From contig JAIUPT010000038.1 of NCBI GenBank assembly GCA_022315425.1, forward strand, positions 2,099,501-2,163,500: DNA of 64,000 bases. Reading direction: 5' to 3'. A program made the translations under genes and the position numbers. The DNA is from Pseudevernia furfuracea (lineage: Eukaryota > Ascomycota > Lecanoromycetes > Lecanorales > Parmeliaceae). How positions within the stretch are numbered: position 1 is the stretch's first letter; each line of letters starts with the position of its first letter. A model generated the notes under the pieces. The model worked only from the letters and a program-made list of their open reading frames with translations. It ran no database searches and was not told where the DNA came from. Below, piece by piece: positions 21,534 to 34,393 of this stretch.

Positions 21534-24396
21534 TTAAGCCTCGATGGCTTTCCGTAGATCGGTCCACTTTTGCTTCAAGCTGTCGTATTCGCCATTGATC
21601 TGGAGATCCAATCAGTAAGAGGTCTTTCAAATCTCATTAGTTGGTATCATACCTCCGCAAACTGCATTTTCGTCTCCACCAGCGTCTTCTCCATATCTGC
21701 AATCTGCTCCTCCAAAGCTCGGTTTTCGTTTTGCACCTCTATATTTCTCTTCATGATTCGATCCATCTCCTCCTTTAGCCTCTGCTCAACCTCCTCGGGC
21801 TGTTTTTCGACCATATTCCTTAGCTCGTCTGTCTGACCTTTCAAGCTTTCTACAGTGTCATGCATCTCCTGATTCTCGACTTTCGTACGGACTAGTTCTG
21901 AAGCCATCTGCACATGCTCGGTGTCAGACTTTTCTGTTCTTTCTTCAAGCGAGCGGACTTTGAGGGCGAGCGATGCGTTCGTTGAGCGAAGCGTTTCAAG
22001 TTCGGCTTCCCTTCCCTTTTCTGATCGTTGCTTCTCTTCCCATTCTGACGTATAGATTTTCAGCATCTCCGGGGTAATTCTGACTGCGCAGGCATCTTGG
22101 ACAAGAATATCGGCACGGTAGATCTCTTTGTCAATACCACCCCCCGAGCTGCCAAAGAAGCCTGACTCGAGCAACGAGTTTGCGGACGGTGCCTGGTCTA
22201 TGTAAACATCGAAAAGGCGGTCTTTCAAGAAGTTTGTAAGATTTGACATATCATTCATGCCAAGTAAGCTGTTGGCGTTCTTTTGCATCAGAGCTATACC
22301 GAATTTTAGAATCGCACCTTCAAGACCTTCGCTAAGGATGAGATCATATACGCGGAGGACTAGCTGGAGAGGAAAACGGTAGGCGAACAGAGTGAGGAAC
22401 CATTGCGTCGCATACAATTGTGGGGCAACGCTTTTTCGATGTAGATGGCAGTATAAAGCTGGCTCCATGTCTTCGAGTAACCTCTCGAATTGATAGAGAT
22501 GCAGATGCAGGCCAGGCATATCCTGTATAAACATGTCGCGAAGGTGGTACTGATTCATCAGCCGAACGAGAAGGCAGAAAGCCTCTTCCTCGGGCATCTA
22601 GAGAAGCGTTAGGTCAGGCTACCTTGCTCTTCGTAGAGGGGCTTACGTTGAAAAGCAATGGCATTATTAGAAAGTTCATGCCTTGGGCGTAGCCGACCCC
22701 TTCGTCAAACAATGCATATGCTTTGCAAACTCCGAACAGACCTTCCTGGAGCCCAGCAGCCACAGCATACTTCGAATAACTTGTCCGGGCCCCCAGGTCT
22801 TTTCTGATGACTTTTTCCAACTTCTGCAAAGCAGCAGCATCCTCCTTTGCTTTTTTCTTCCGTTCGGCAAGCATCGCTGTCTGAAGCTGTTTCATGCTTT
22901 CTGCATCTTTTCCTAGCTGCGAATGAGATGGCGATGTCAGGCCATTCGTTGCTGTAGTTGCCGGTGTGGATTGACCAGAGTGCACCGACGATGCTGAAGA
23001 GGCTATTGAGTGCTTTTCCTTTGCGCTGCCGTTCATTGAAATGTTCGTTTGGGGATGACCGTTTGTTGCAGCTATGTGGTCGCGGTCTTTATCTGTACCT
23101 CGTACGACCAGTTCTCGGTACACGCCTTCCAGTTCATCGTTCTTACTCTGGGCCAGTACCTGCCAAACGACACCTCTTATTGCACTGGGGATGCCACTTG
23201 CTATAGCCATGCTGAGTTCCTCAGCGCTGGTCCTTGCAACTGCTGATGGCCCCTCATACACAACTGATTGCCACAAGTCCCAGTCGACAGGAGCTGCAGG
23301 ATCAGTCATGGCTGAAGGCCCAGCTGACACACCGGAAGCTGTTCCAGGAGCAAGGTTAGGATTGGTTGTCGATGTTATTGAATTGGCTGGGGGGACAGTC
23401 GAGACTGGTGATTGTAGAGGACTGGCAGCTCCAGCAAGGCCACCCTCCTTCTCATCTACGACATTTGTTGGACTTCCAATGCCGAGGCCAATGCTTGCAC
23501 TACGCCCAAATAGCGCTGCAAGAGCTCCTCCGTTCCCCGTTGGCGACGACCCGACATCATGTCCCTCAAGAGACTGTATGCCCGCCTCTTCTCTCATCCG
23601 CAGCATCTTGAATCGGTCCCTTAAACTATTCCTTTGCGGTTTCGCACCGGTCGAGCTGTCGGATTCTTGGCCTTCATCCAGCTTGCTCAGCATGAGTTCC
23701 GGATTCGAGCCAATCGAGGCCATAGAGGTGACAGTGTTTCGCCGGTCACGAGGAGTTGCCAGTTGGCTAGGAGGCGGAACAGCATCTTTGGTTCCAGAAG
23801 TGCTCCTCGACAGCCAGGAGAAACTCATGCCCAATTTCCTTGGAGGTGGAGCTGTGGAAGGTGTAGAGACCGTTGGTTTCGAGGCGGGAGGTGGGCCCCA
23901 AGGTGTTGACGGAAGGTTTCCAGACAGACCTTGTGATCGATTTGGGAGTTTTGGAGGTGATGTAGCCATGCTTTTCTCGGTCGACGCAGTCGCTGTAGAG
24001 TCTGATCGTATTGAACTGACGTCACTTGTCCCGTCAAGTTGCACATTATCGAGGGAAGAAGCCGACATACGATGTGCCGTGAGCAATGTAGATTTTGTTG
24101 GAGTGTCTTCGTCATCTGGGTTCAGAGCCTCTCTGTGTACTGGTGTTTCTTCTGAGGGCTGTATGCTGGATCCACGGGGTGTGGAGGGAGACGAGGGAGG
24201 TCGATGTTCCGTCAAAGAGCGTGTAGGTGCAGATGACTGCTGGGACTGGGGCCGAGCAGTGTTGTCTTGCGCATCCTCGAATGTATCCTATCACGTTGTT
24301 AGCTCGGGCTGCTTTCCCAAGGGACATGGAAATATTAATTACCCCTTCCCTATCTGAGCTGTCAGCACTTGAGGATATGGGGCCATTGTCGGCCAT
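21534..24396 (-). CDS. TBC-domain Rab GTPase-activating protein (Gyp5-type)
   Basis: Four exons on the minus strand (24396-24343, 24287-22647, 22597-21653, 21599-21534), all in phase 0, encode 901 residues. Introns have donors GTAATT, GTAAGC and GTATGA. The first ~360 residues are Ser/Pro-rich and probably disordered. The TBC domain follows: SGIPSAIRGVVW, then a long disordered insert (SSASSVHSGQST), the arginine-finger motif IRKDLGART, the glutamine finger VGYAQGMNFL, and the LLFNMPEEEAFCLLVRLM helix across an exon junction. The last ~200 residues form a coiled coil. This matches Gyp5/Gyl1-like GAPs acting on Ypt1/Sec4-class Rabs in exocytosis; the exact Rab target is inference. Confidence 0.9.
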
Positions 24397-26382
24397 TTAC
24401 GATTCGATGGTCGGGCTACAGCCAGCGTGATGCAGTTGGATGGGGTTGTGATAGGCGATGCAATTGGGCGCTGATGCTCGGTCGTGCCTGCACGAAGGGG
24501 AAATTGGAGGAAGTGACGGACGAGTCGCGATAAGGAATTGGAAGGGAAGGAATTGAAGGAATTGAAGCAGTTGTGTCCTTATAGGGGCAATCGCCCGTAT
24601 GATTGCACTATACAGTAAGGCAAATTTAAGGTGCCACAGTTGTGTTCAGGCAGGGGTTGCAAGCCCGTAGGTTGCAAGAAGACATTTTGTCTGAATTGTA
24701 TTCTCCACATCCCTATTGGGACAAGCCTACAGATTTGAGCAGGGATTTAATCTTGGTAGTTGCCAGTAGTTGACAGTTCACCAGTTGAACACCATAGACG
24801 CAGGCGCGCGCTATTAAGTAATAGACATGCCGCTCCGACTTCACTCCCCATTGGTGATTGGTCTTACTTTCAGTCTTCAGTCTTCAGACAAGTCTTTATC
24901 AATTCAATTGAAAATACAAGTAATCCTTCTCGCCCTATCTCACCCTATGAAAAGTGCGATGCAACAGTGCAAACTTGAAAGAGCGAGAAACTCTCAGCGA
25001 TGCGGGACCCCCCCCTCCACACCTGCATGTGCCTCTGACATGGGACTCGCATCCGACCACATCACAATCACCTTTCCCATCACGGCTTGTCCTTTCTAGC
25101 CTGTAACCTTTTCATTGAGTCAAACAGCCCTCTCCACCGCCCCACGCTGAAGCCTTTGAAAATTTCCAATTCCATAATCTCGGGGAACACCGTGGGGACC
25201 CACAGCGGCTTTGGGAGCATTTGGAGCACACATCCTCTCTCGTGGAAGCCAATTATGAGGTGTGGCTCGCATTTGCGTCCAGATTCTCGGCCACCTCCAT
25301 ATAGCTGGCCTTCGGCCTCTTCCCTACTGTATCACCCCACAGTGAGAGCGGGGATCTCAGTGATTCCAAACCTGCGTGTTGCGCTCCCTTGATGAATTAA
25401 ACACACGACAGTGTCCCTGATAAAGATCGTAATATACTGAATACCTTATCCACCATAAAATTATATCAACTCGATGATCTGGATCCCACTGATGCCAATC
25501 GCAGGCTTGATAAAAGGTATCTCTGTAACTTCGTTTTCCGTGGCCACTGCGACGGAAGTCATGGAGGTGAAACAACTACAAATGTCCCGTCAATGAAAAG
25601 GCCAGAAATGTTTCTTGCCCAGACATTGCTCATAGCTTTTAATGTTACTGGAACTGAGGGTTTTGGGACGGATCGAAAACACTATCCTTCGGCTACCTGC
25701 AGCTGGCCCCAGCCCTAGCACAGTATCCAACTTTACACATGGATCTGAGCTCTTACTCGCTATTCATGACTCGAAACACCGGCAATCAACGAATGGAAGA
25801 CTTACTGCTAGAGTTTAATTGAAAAGACGGCTTGGAGGACGCGACTTAGGGTGACAGCCTGCATGCTTTGATCGGATGGGAATATAGTGTACGCAAGACT
25901 CTATGATGAATTCCACGAGCACACCTAAATCTTGCCCCTGCCTTATTAGAACGTTGCAGGAGGGAGGCTTTGACTGTAAGAATATTACTCTTGATCGAGA
26001 TGGGATCCTAACAAATCACAGAAATCTATTAACATTTCATGCAGGTCCTAGCTATCCTTCTCGGATCTTGTCTAGATGGTTTGCTTGTTGTTGATGCTGT
26101 AGCATCAGCTAACAACTATCCTGCTGGCCGACGCCCCCCGAAGTCGATACCATTGGCCTATCGCATACTGTGAGGTATGTGACAAGAATCGAAGTCTGCG
26201 CATAAATCAAACTTTGAACTTCACATTGCGACGTCTAGCTCACCTCCCGTATCCACCATTTTTCAAGGGAGCCTCCTCCTCCAAATCGGAGCAAGCAAAC
26301 TTCAACATAATTGATGCTTCCCTCCTCTTTCTAATCAATGCAGGCTTCTTCGCTCATATCTTACATTGAAATCATGGCCACC
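24397..26382. other. Long intergenic region, no supported gene
   Basis: About 2 kb with only short frames. A minus-strand ATG in good context near 25560 opens 33 codons (MTSVAVATENEVTEIPF...) and then stops; it could be a fragment or a missed exon, but nothing supports a full gene. No repeats or RNA genes were recognised. Confidence 0.4.
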
Positions 26383-28134
26383 TCAAAAGCTGTCCTCCGT
26401 GATGCAGTCGAGTGCATCAAGTAGCGACATCCCCAAGTATCCTTCCATCTTCTCGGTTTCTTCCGTCGCATACTTCTCGTTCGCAGCTTCCACGCTCTCT
26501 TTGGTCGGCAGCTCCCAGATGGTGTCGAATGGTAGGAACGGCTGGATCGCTTTGAGCTTGTACTGGACTGTGTCATTTCCTGGAACTCTCGGAAGAGCCG
26601 GGAAACGACGGAAGCCCGAGGTATTGCGCTCATCACCTTCCTCCTTCATCTCCTCAGCACATGGCCATAGTGGGTCTGGGCGGTCAGCGGGAGCTTCGTA
26701 CATGCGTGCCCAGACGGATGGAAAGACACATATAGAACCGTAGTTCTCATGCTCGAATGGCTTTCCTCCAAAGGCCGGCCCAATCTTGACGGAACGACCG
26801 GGAGGCGGCAGACGAGGATCGCGTGGCGTGGGGACCAACGCGTTCAATTTTCGCTCTTCCCGTGTCTTTTTGGCGTTTGCGCGGCCTTGTTGGTGCTCCA
26901 GCCAATCCTTCAGTGTCTTGGGGACAACAGATGACCTTAAGAGATTCATCTTCCCAAGGCTGACTTCCACTCGCTGCCATCTCTCTTTCTCCACTACCAG
27001 GTGACTGGTCCATGTTCTGGAGTTGGTGTGGGAAGCTGCTGTCGCTTGTATCACGGTATGGTTGGTGCGACGTGCTGGTGCCCGTGCACCTGAGAATTTG
27101 GATCGAAAGGGTCTTGCTGCTGGATCCAACATGTCTATCCTACGGGACGTTTGTTTTTGTGGATCTTGGAAGCCGGTAGTGGACAGCCTAGCTGCTGGAA
27201 TCAAAGAGTCGGTGGTGTAAGGGGCTTCGGCTTGCGGGTCTGGGATCTCTGAATGAGTCGCCATCTGCGGTGCACTCCGAAAGTTGTCACTGCCTATGAT
27301 TGCGTTTGGGATTCGCAGTGATAATCGTGGACGGGAACTTCCTTGGACTCTCTCTGCTGCAATCTGTCAGATCGGACATTTTGTTATGATGTTTATGGAT
27401 GCTTACCAGGACTGACGGGTGTCCCTGTCTTTGTCCAAGGCGAGGCCGGGGCTTGGTCTCGAGTAGAGTTCGACGGACTGAAGGCTGGAGCTCTTGCGTT
27501 CCAACGCGAAGTCGAGAGTTGGCTCGGACCCTTAGGGACAGAGTCGAAGAACGGATCTGTTGTGCCCAAACGTGAGGTTGAGGGTTTGCTTTGATTAGCA
27601 CTCAATGAGCCGGGAACCTTAGTACTTGCGTTCATCTGTGTAGTTGGCAGCTGGCTCTGGTCGTCGGCGAACGAGTTTAGAAACAAGTCTTGTATTTTTG
27701 GGCCAGTGGCAGTTGGGTCGAAGAATGCGTCTCCGGTGCTCCGCTTCGAGAGCTGGCTTTGGTCACCAGCAATGGAAGTCAAGGCTGTGTCTCTTGTGTT
27801 TGGACGCGACGTCGAGGACTGACTTGGTCCAGCAGGAGTAGAAGCGAACCATGAGTCTACCTTGTCTGTAGGCGACATAGGTTGAGTCAATGCGCTGATG
27901 AAGGCTGAGTCAGGATCTTTGTTTGTATTCACCCCAGGCAACGCCGTCTGGGTCACGGTGTTGACGAAGCAGGTGTCAGGGGATCTGTTTGTATCCATCC
28001 AAGGCGATGTGAATGTAGTACCCGATGTTGTAAGTCCTTCATCTGTTAGCCATGCCCTTTCTCCAGTGTTTACTCTGTTTACCTTGGTATGGAAATTCTT
28101 CCGCCTCGCTTGCCTCTTGGAAGAAATTGTTCAT
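26383..28134 (-). CDS. Conserved-type fungal protein with degenerate repeats, function unknown
   Basis: Three exons, 28134-28083, 28042-27407 and 27356-26383, join in phase to give 553 residues. Intron 1 is 40 nt (GTAAAC...AACAG); intron 2 is 50 nt (GTAAGC...GCAG). Exon 2 encodes about five degenerate repeats of roughly 35-40 residues built around D.FF.S...GPSQLSTSR, rich in Ser, Thr and Pro and likely disordered. Exon 3 encodes a more ordered C-terminal region with WPCAEEMKEEGDER and FPALPRVPGNDTV, a type of block I associate with uncharacterised ascomycete proteins. There is no signal peptide or TM segment. The start MNNFFQEASEAEEF is the first ATG that leads into the spliced frame; an upstream exon cannot be excluded. 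Confidence 0.7.
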
Positions 28135-29092
28135 TTGGAGAGAATCCGTGGATATCTGAAAGAGAGATCGTGTGTTTGATAGAGCTTTATGATTAGACAA
28201 TAGTGTTATAATGATTGTGTTGTTGACAATCTGTGAGATGTGTTCGATGTTGATGTGCAGAGAGGGAGTCAAAGAGTAAATAGTGGGGATTAATGAAGGG
28301 CTGAGGACAATAGAAGCGCTAGTGGCTCTTGAATAGGCTCTGTATTCACTGCAAAGTCTGGTGACTTATAGTCTGTGGCATTCATCGCTGTCTGGAGATG
28401 GTCTTTTCACCGCTTCACCGCCAGCCGGGAATGCACCGGAGAAGTCACACTTTTTTCAGGCTCATCTCTGCAATGAGCTGTTATTTGTACTTGCGTTTAC
28501 CATTCATGTTGGTTAGGTTTTTTTAATACTGTGAATGTTGTGTGATAGGGGCATCAGAGAACACTTGTGAAATGAAAGGTGGACTGGGAATTTGACCCAG
28601 CGTTAACCAGGCTCCCGACGTGTCACAAAGCTAGCATCTGCCCGTAGGCGGCCTTGAAACTTGTGGCAATCTACTCAGAAGGGTGAGGGCGTGTTCCTGA
28701 TCTTGCAACTTTGAACAGAGAACAGAGATGAGCGCATATGTATCTATCTAGTATTTAGGAGAGAGTGGCACAGTATAGTGAGAGTTTCTAAGGTTTCTGA
28801 TCTTCGCTCGTCTCGCGAGCTCTGATCAAAGACTGAGAATGCTTCATCTCGGGCAGGGATTGGGAGCCAGGCAGACTTATGTCGACATAGTTACCAAGAA
28901 TATGACGCCTTGTACTCTACAGCAAACCATTTACAACGCACCTGACAATGTAATTGAATCCTACAAACATGAAACGAGCGAATGAGAAGGATACGGGGGA
29001 ACATACCAAATATAGCTAGGGCTGGGTCAGAGAGTAAGGAGAGCCTCAACTTTGCCACCACCACCTTCAAACCTACATATATTGGAACAAAT
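28135..29092. other. Divergent intergenic region
   Basis: Separates the minus-strand repeat protein from plus-strand CTF8 and probably holds both promoters. No other feature was recognised. Confidence 0.4.
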
Positions 29093-29509
29093 ATGCCTAC
29101 CATACCCCTTCACATTTTCCCTGCTCAAACAGCGGTGGCAAAACCCACCAATCCGCTTCCACAACTGCTTCAAACGCCAATTGGACTTGCTATTCTCGAA
29201 ATCCAAGGCAGTATCAATCTTCCCCCCGCCTCACCTTCTTCTCCTACCATCTCCATTGGCCGCCTTGTCTTCCCAGACTATATCACCGGCGGCTCGCCAG
29301 AGGACAAATCCTGGATGAAGAGAGTCCATCTCTACGTTGGCCAGCATCAACGACTAACAGGAGAAGTGAAGAAGCTACCAAACCCCGTGGCCGTCATCCG
29401 CAAGCGTGATAGCGGAGAAGCAATTACTGAGGGTGATGAACTAGAGATCGCGGAAATCGTCTACTTCAAAGTCATCTTTTCCAGTCGTCCTGAGCCTGTG
29501 GGGACGTAA
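29093..29509 (+). CDS. CTF8: Ctf8, subunit of the alternative clamp loader Ctf18-RFC
   Basis: Single-exon frame; the ATG at 29093 gives 138 residues. Ctf8 pairs with Dcc1 and binds the Ctf18 C-terminus in the Ctf18-RFC complex, which loads PCNA and supports sister-chromatid cohesion in the nucleus. Family blocks are all visible: MPTIPLHIFP at the start, TPIGLAILEIQGSI, IGRLVFPDY, VHLYVGQHQRLTGEVKKL, NPVAVIRKR and a final EIVYFKVIFSSRPEPVG. The frame is open 37 codons upstream, but the conserved protein starts at MPTIP, so that ATG was chosen. The P450 gene starts 213 bp downstream in the same orientation; no functional link is implied. Confidence 0.93.
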   Translation: MPTIPLHIFPAQTAVAKPTNPLPQLLQTPIGLAILEIQGSINLPPASPSSPTISIGRLVFPDYITGGSPEDKSWMKRVHLYVGQHQRLTGEVKKLPNPVAVIRKRDSGEAITEGDELEIAEIVYFKVIFSSRPEPVGT

Positions 29510-29722
29510 AGCTGCAGAGAAAATTTTCATCTTGCGTCTATGAGGAGGGGTCACACGACTCAGAGGCGTACCAGTAATCCGCGCCGCCGCCGCGGCAGAT
29601 TCACACTGAAGACCTGCCTGCCCGCTCATCGTCAATATTCGACGACTTGAATATTGAGCAATTTTTGATCGATAAGCATTCTTCTGACATCTCCATATCT
29701 CGCAGAGTTCTATAGAGCCACC

Positions 29723-31405
29723 ATGGGCGGGGAAGATAGCCTCAATCCTGTCAGCTTTCTGAAGACGTTGACTACGCTTGCAGGCTGGATATTCACTCTG
29801 GTGAGCGCAGCAGAGATTTTCGCCTCGCCAAAACTTGCTTAACATTTGCAGTCAATCGCTGTGACCGTTGCTCGAGTTATACTGTCCGCCCTCTACAACG
29901 TCTACTTCCATCCACTTCGCAACTTCCCAGGACCTGTTTTCGCAGCAGCTACACCTTTGCCCTTCGTATGGCGCCTTCTGAATGGCCGGATGGTACATTG
30001 GACTGTAAAGCTGCATGCAGAGTACGGTGTGGTCGTTCGTGTGCATCCGGATGAGCTGTCTTTTATTGGGTCTTCCGCTTGGCAAGACATTTACACTGCC
30101 CGTCCACAGCTTCCCAAGCCCACTTTCGGAGTGCTAGAGGTACCAAATGGCATACCATCACTTGGAACGATTCCAGACGCTGAGACCCATGGCCGCCAAA
30201 GGAAGATCATCAGCCATGCTTTCTCCGACCGGGCGCTGCTGAGCCAAGAGTATATCCTGCAGAAGTACAGTGACCTTCTAATCGATCGACTACGAGAGCA
30301 GCCTAATCTCCAGGATGGGAGTCTCGATATCTGCTCTTGGTATGACTTTACCACATTCGACGTTCTCGGCGATCTATGTTTCGGGGAGTCCTTCCATTGT
30401 CTGGAGACGGCGGAAAACCATCCTTGGGTTGCTTCCATTTTTATGGGGGTCAAAGCTGCCCAGCTCTTCACCATTTTTCACCACTTCCCTCCTATGAATT
30501 CCATCGTCAAATGGTGTCTACCCCAATTCATCCATGACGAAGCTCAGAAGAGTTTTACATTTACCCGGGACCGGGTAGATAAACGCATCGCGTCGAAGTC
30601 AGATAGGCCGGACTTCATGAATTATATTCTTCAGAACAATTACCCCGGAGGTTTGAGCAGAGAGGAAATCGATTCGACAACCACTTTGCTTGTGCTTGCG
30701 GGAAGTGAGACATCGGCTACGACTCTTACTTCAGCCACCTACTTTGCTCTGAAGAACACTCCTGTTATGGAAAGACTCGTTCAAGAGATCAGGCAAGCAT
30801 TCAAAAGCCAAGGGGATATCACCGTCGCAGCTGTCTCCAATCTTCCCTACGTACATGCTGTCATCCAAGAAGCGCTGCGCATGCATCCTACAGGCCCAAT
30901 TTCAGTTCCTCGGCAAGTGGACAGGCCTGATGTCAAAGTTTGCGGCATGGCTGTTCCACAAGGTGTGAGTACATGTCTACTCGAGCGTCCTGAATGAAGC
31001 CCCTAACTGTGAATACAGATACGAGTGGGAATTCCACAAAAGACAGCCTTCCGATCTCCATCAAACTTCGTCGACCCAGACACATACATTCCAGAGCGGT
31101 GGCTCGATGATGCAGATATTCGATTCGCTCAGGACGATAAAGCTGTGTTTGAGCCTTTCATGGTTGGGCCTCGAAATTGCATTGGGAAAAGGTGAGTTGA
31201 TATCTCGTTATACGATGTTCCAGAGGTTGACCACTTCGCTCACAGGCTTGCTTGGGTGGAAATGAAAATGGTGCTCGCCAAAGTTCTCTGGAACTTTGAT
31301 TTGGAACTATCTGAGAAGATGATGGGAGGAGATTGGTCTGATCAAAAGGTGTACTTGCTGAATGAGAAAACGCCGATGTATGTCAAAATGAGGCCGAGGG
31401 TATAG
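29723..31405 (+). CDS. Cytochrome P450 monooxygenase (membrane-anchored, E-class)
   Basis: Four exons, 29723-29800, 29852-30964, 31019-31191 and 31246-31405, give 507 residues. Introns are 51, 54 and 54 nt with donors GTGAGC, GTGAGT and GTGAGT. An N-terminal hydrophobic anchor (IAVTVARVILSALYNVYFHPL) spans exons 1-2 and is followed by the proline-rich hinge FPGP. The helix-I motif AGSETSATT, helix-K ExxR (E366-R369) and heme loop FMVGPRNCIG (Cys451) are all intact, so it should be a working ER-bound oxygenase with an NADPH-P450 reductase partner. The overall pattern resembles the fungal isotrichodermin C-15 hydroxylase/CYP65-like group; that placement is tentative. No other biosynthetic genes flank it. 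Confidence 0.92.
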
Positions 31406-32089
31406 GCTAGGTCCAGAAATTAGATCTTATATTGCGTCGCGCTCCAGGCTTATAACGCGATTTCTACTTGATGCCACATATCGTTCATAGATGATTCTTT
31501 AGTCGATGCACAGATAGGAGACGCTGTAACCAATAGAAAGCGGCTTCATATAACAAAGACAATTTCTTTGCTCGACTGCTTGGGTAGAGTACCTCCTTTA
31601 CGCGAATACCTCCTCCAAATGCCACAAAGAATGTCGAGTCAAAGTTGAGGGTTTCCCCCTTCATTTTCGCCATTTCCGGCTCGACTAACTACACTCTTGG
31701 ACCAAAACGCTTTTGACTCCACCCATCAAATTCATACTTCATACGGACTCAGAGCCTCAAAGTCATCAATGCGGGCAACGCAAGGTTAAGCTTTCCATAG
31801 ATAGTCCTGATTTGCTGTCATGTGTTTGTGTCCTGAGCGGATCCTCTCTGATAGTCTTCATGCAAATCCCTTTACACTCGTTTCGAGTCCGTTATCTGGA
31901 GATTTCTCCAGCTTCTGCAATCCGTAAGGTAGGCCGGCCTGATCTCAATGTCAAGCCCTAACATCGAGCCCTTAACACCGAATTCCTTGTATCCGATCTC
32001 TTGGCATCACCGGCATGTAATAATTTTCATCCACAATCCATCTTGCACCCAACTACGTTCCGGGTCACAACGACCATTTTCTTACGAGG
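31406..32089. other. Intergenic between P450 and UTP7
   Basis: Nothing beyond UTR and promoter sequence is apparent. Confidence 0.4.
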
Positions 32090-33861
32090 ATGGAATCCGA
32101 AGTCAAAATTGTAGTCGAAAAACCTCGGAACACCGGCAAAAAACCCTCAGTGGCACGCCAAGCGTTCCTTGACCCGGAAGTCGCAGACGTCAAGAAACGA
32201 GAAATATCTGCACATCGAACCTACGGCCGCGGCCAGAAAATTGCGTCCAAATCCATCAAGGACAAGAAACTCCGCTCCAACCTCCGGTCTTTGGAATCCA
32301 AGTACAAAGATGCCACCCTCAAAGCGCAAGACGCGGAGATCCTGCTCGAGCACGAGGCCGGCTTCTTGGAGCCCGAGAATGAGCTTGAGAGGACATATAA
32401 GGTCAGGCAGGATGAGGTGAAGGGGAGCGTGGCGGTTGAGACGGCGAAGAAGGGGTTCGAGCTAAAGCTGGAGGGATTGGGACCGTACGTGTGCGATTAT
32501 ACGCGCAATGGGAGAGGGCTTTTACTGGCGGGGAGGAAGGGGCATGTGGCTACGATGGATTGGAGAGATGGGAAGTTGGGGTGTGAACTGCAGTTGGGCG
32601 AGACGGTCAGGACGGTATGCTTCTCGACCATCCATCATTGCTCCAAGGTGAACAAGAAATGCTGACGAGGTCGAACAGGCGAAGTGGCTCCATAATAATC
32701 AATTGTGAGTGATATTCTGCTTATAGGGGGTGTAAGGCTGACGTCTCTAGTTTCGCGGTTGCTCAGAAGAAATACACATATATTTACGATCACGCTGGAG
32801 TGGAAATCCACTGTCTGAGGAAACTCATTGAGGTCACGCACATGGAGTTCCTTCCTCATCATTTCTTGTTGGCCACGGTGGGGAATGCAGGGTATCTTAA
32901 GTATATGGACACTTCAACCGGCTCTATGGTGATAGAGATGCCGACTAAAGCAGGCTCACCCACTGCTCTAGCTCAATCGCCTTACAATGCCATCCTCCAT
33001 CTCGGAAATCAGCAAGGTACTGTGGGGCTATGGAGTCCAAATTCAACTCAACCTCTAGTGAAGCTTCAGGCACATCGTGGACCTGTCAGAGCGATTTCGA
33101 TTGATCGAGAGGGAAGATACATGTGCACGGCTGGACAGGATCTCAAGATGGGGATCTGGGACCTCCGAATGTATCGTGAGGTCAACAACTATTTTCTACG
33201 GCAGCCTGGATCCACCGTCGCTATCAGTGATAGGAATCTTGTTGGGGTAGGATGGGGAACACAGGTTTCGGTGTGGAGAGGACTTTTCGACAAGCACCAA
33301 GATGACCAGGAAAAAGTGCAATCTCCGTACATGGGTTATGGAGGCGAAGGGAGGAGAATTGAATCGCTGAAATGGTGCCCCTTTGAGGATGTGCTTGGAA
33401 TATCGCACGACCAAGGCTTCTCCAGTATCATTGTGCCTGGCGCTGGCGAACCTAATTTCGATGCTCTTGAAATCAACCCCTACGAGGATACTAAACAACG
33501 GCAAGAAGCGGAGGTCAAGGCTCTACTAAACAAGTTGCAACCAGAGATGATATCTTTAAATCCAGACTACGTTGGCAACCTTGACCTGGCTTCTGCAGCT
33601 GAGCGTAAAAAGGAGGCAGATCTGGACAGAAAGCCCGAGGATCCACTTTTAATGGCCAAGGAAAAGAATAGGGGACGAGGGAAAAATAGCAGCCTACGGA
33701 AATTTATGAGGAAGAAGGGAAAGAGGAATATTATTGACGAGCAGAGGGTGAGAATCGAAGAGCTGAAGGCTGAACGGCAGAAGCGGGCAAAGACGAAGAC
33801 GAAAAAGCATGAGCAGGAGCTAGGACCTGCGCTGGCAAGGTTTGCTAAGAAAGGGTCATAA
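32090..33861 (+). CDS. UTP7: U3 snoRNP/SSU-processome WD protein Utp7 (WDR46/BING4 family)
   Basis: Three exons, 32090-32614, 32679-32704 and 32751-33861, give 553 residues. Exon 2 is a 26-nt microexon encoding AKWLHNNQ, which the family requires before FFAVAQKKYTYIYDHAG. Introns are 64 nt (GTATGC...AACAG, branch GCTGAC) and 46 nt (GTGAGT...CTCTAG). Utp7 is a nucleolar component of the 90S pre-ribosome needed for 18S rRNA maturation. The N-terminal helical extension is basic. A seven-bladed WD propeller covers about residues 145-430 (LLLAGRKGHVATMDW; MCTAGQDLKMGIWDL). The BING4CT block (SPYMGYG, SLKWCPFEDVLGISH, VPGAGEPNFDALE, NPYEDTKQRQEAEVKALLNKL) is diagnostic, and the C-terminus is Lys/Arg-rich. 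Confidence 0.95.
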
Positions 33862-34393
33862 GGTCACTTCGGTACAGGATAGAGACATTCATCGAACAAT
33901 GATCGATCGAAGCAGGGGTCCACGCGGTTGCCGCCAGGACTACCGATAGAAATCGGGGGTCAAAGACCGCTTCATTCTGCAAGCTAAAAGAGTAGGAAGC
34001 CCTGAAGGAAGTCGCTGAGAGCCGGCGCTGCCGCTAAGTGAAGATGAATGGAGAAGATTCCGAGGATTGAGGATTGTGAAGAGCTCGCTGGGGACACAGT
34101 ACCAAGAAGAGACAATGACTTAGCTAGATGAATGCAATCTTCTGCCACGAAGGACAGATTTTGTTGCAGCTCTTTCGTTGTAGACCATATATTAGCATGT
34201 GTAAAAGTGAGAACAGTACCTCCGGCATACTCGACGGACTAGTCCTCGCTTACGGACCGCAACCCTTCTCCTGCAACTACACCTCACCATCGCAGTGCAC
34301 TTGAGAAGGGTCACTGCTCATGCTTCTATACTCAAGACTACGTCGTGACTTTATCATTCGCGAGAACGGCTGAAAGCCAGCTTCCCCGGCACC
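33862..34393. other. Intergenic between UTP7 and AP-3 sigma
   Basis: No gene or repeat was recognised. Confidence 0.4.

Noticed and set aside
23074..24357. 427-codon plus-strand open frame
   Set aside because: Antisense to the TBC-GAP Ser/Pro-rich exon. The minus-strand reading has a recognised domain and consistent introns.
28575..28630. Possible tRNA T-arm-like hairpin (CTGGG/CCCAG)
   Set aside because: The loop lacks TTCRA, and no matching acceptor or D-arm was found nearby.
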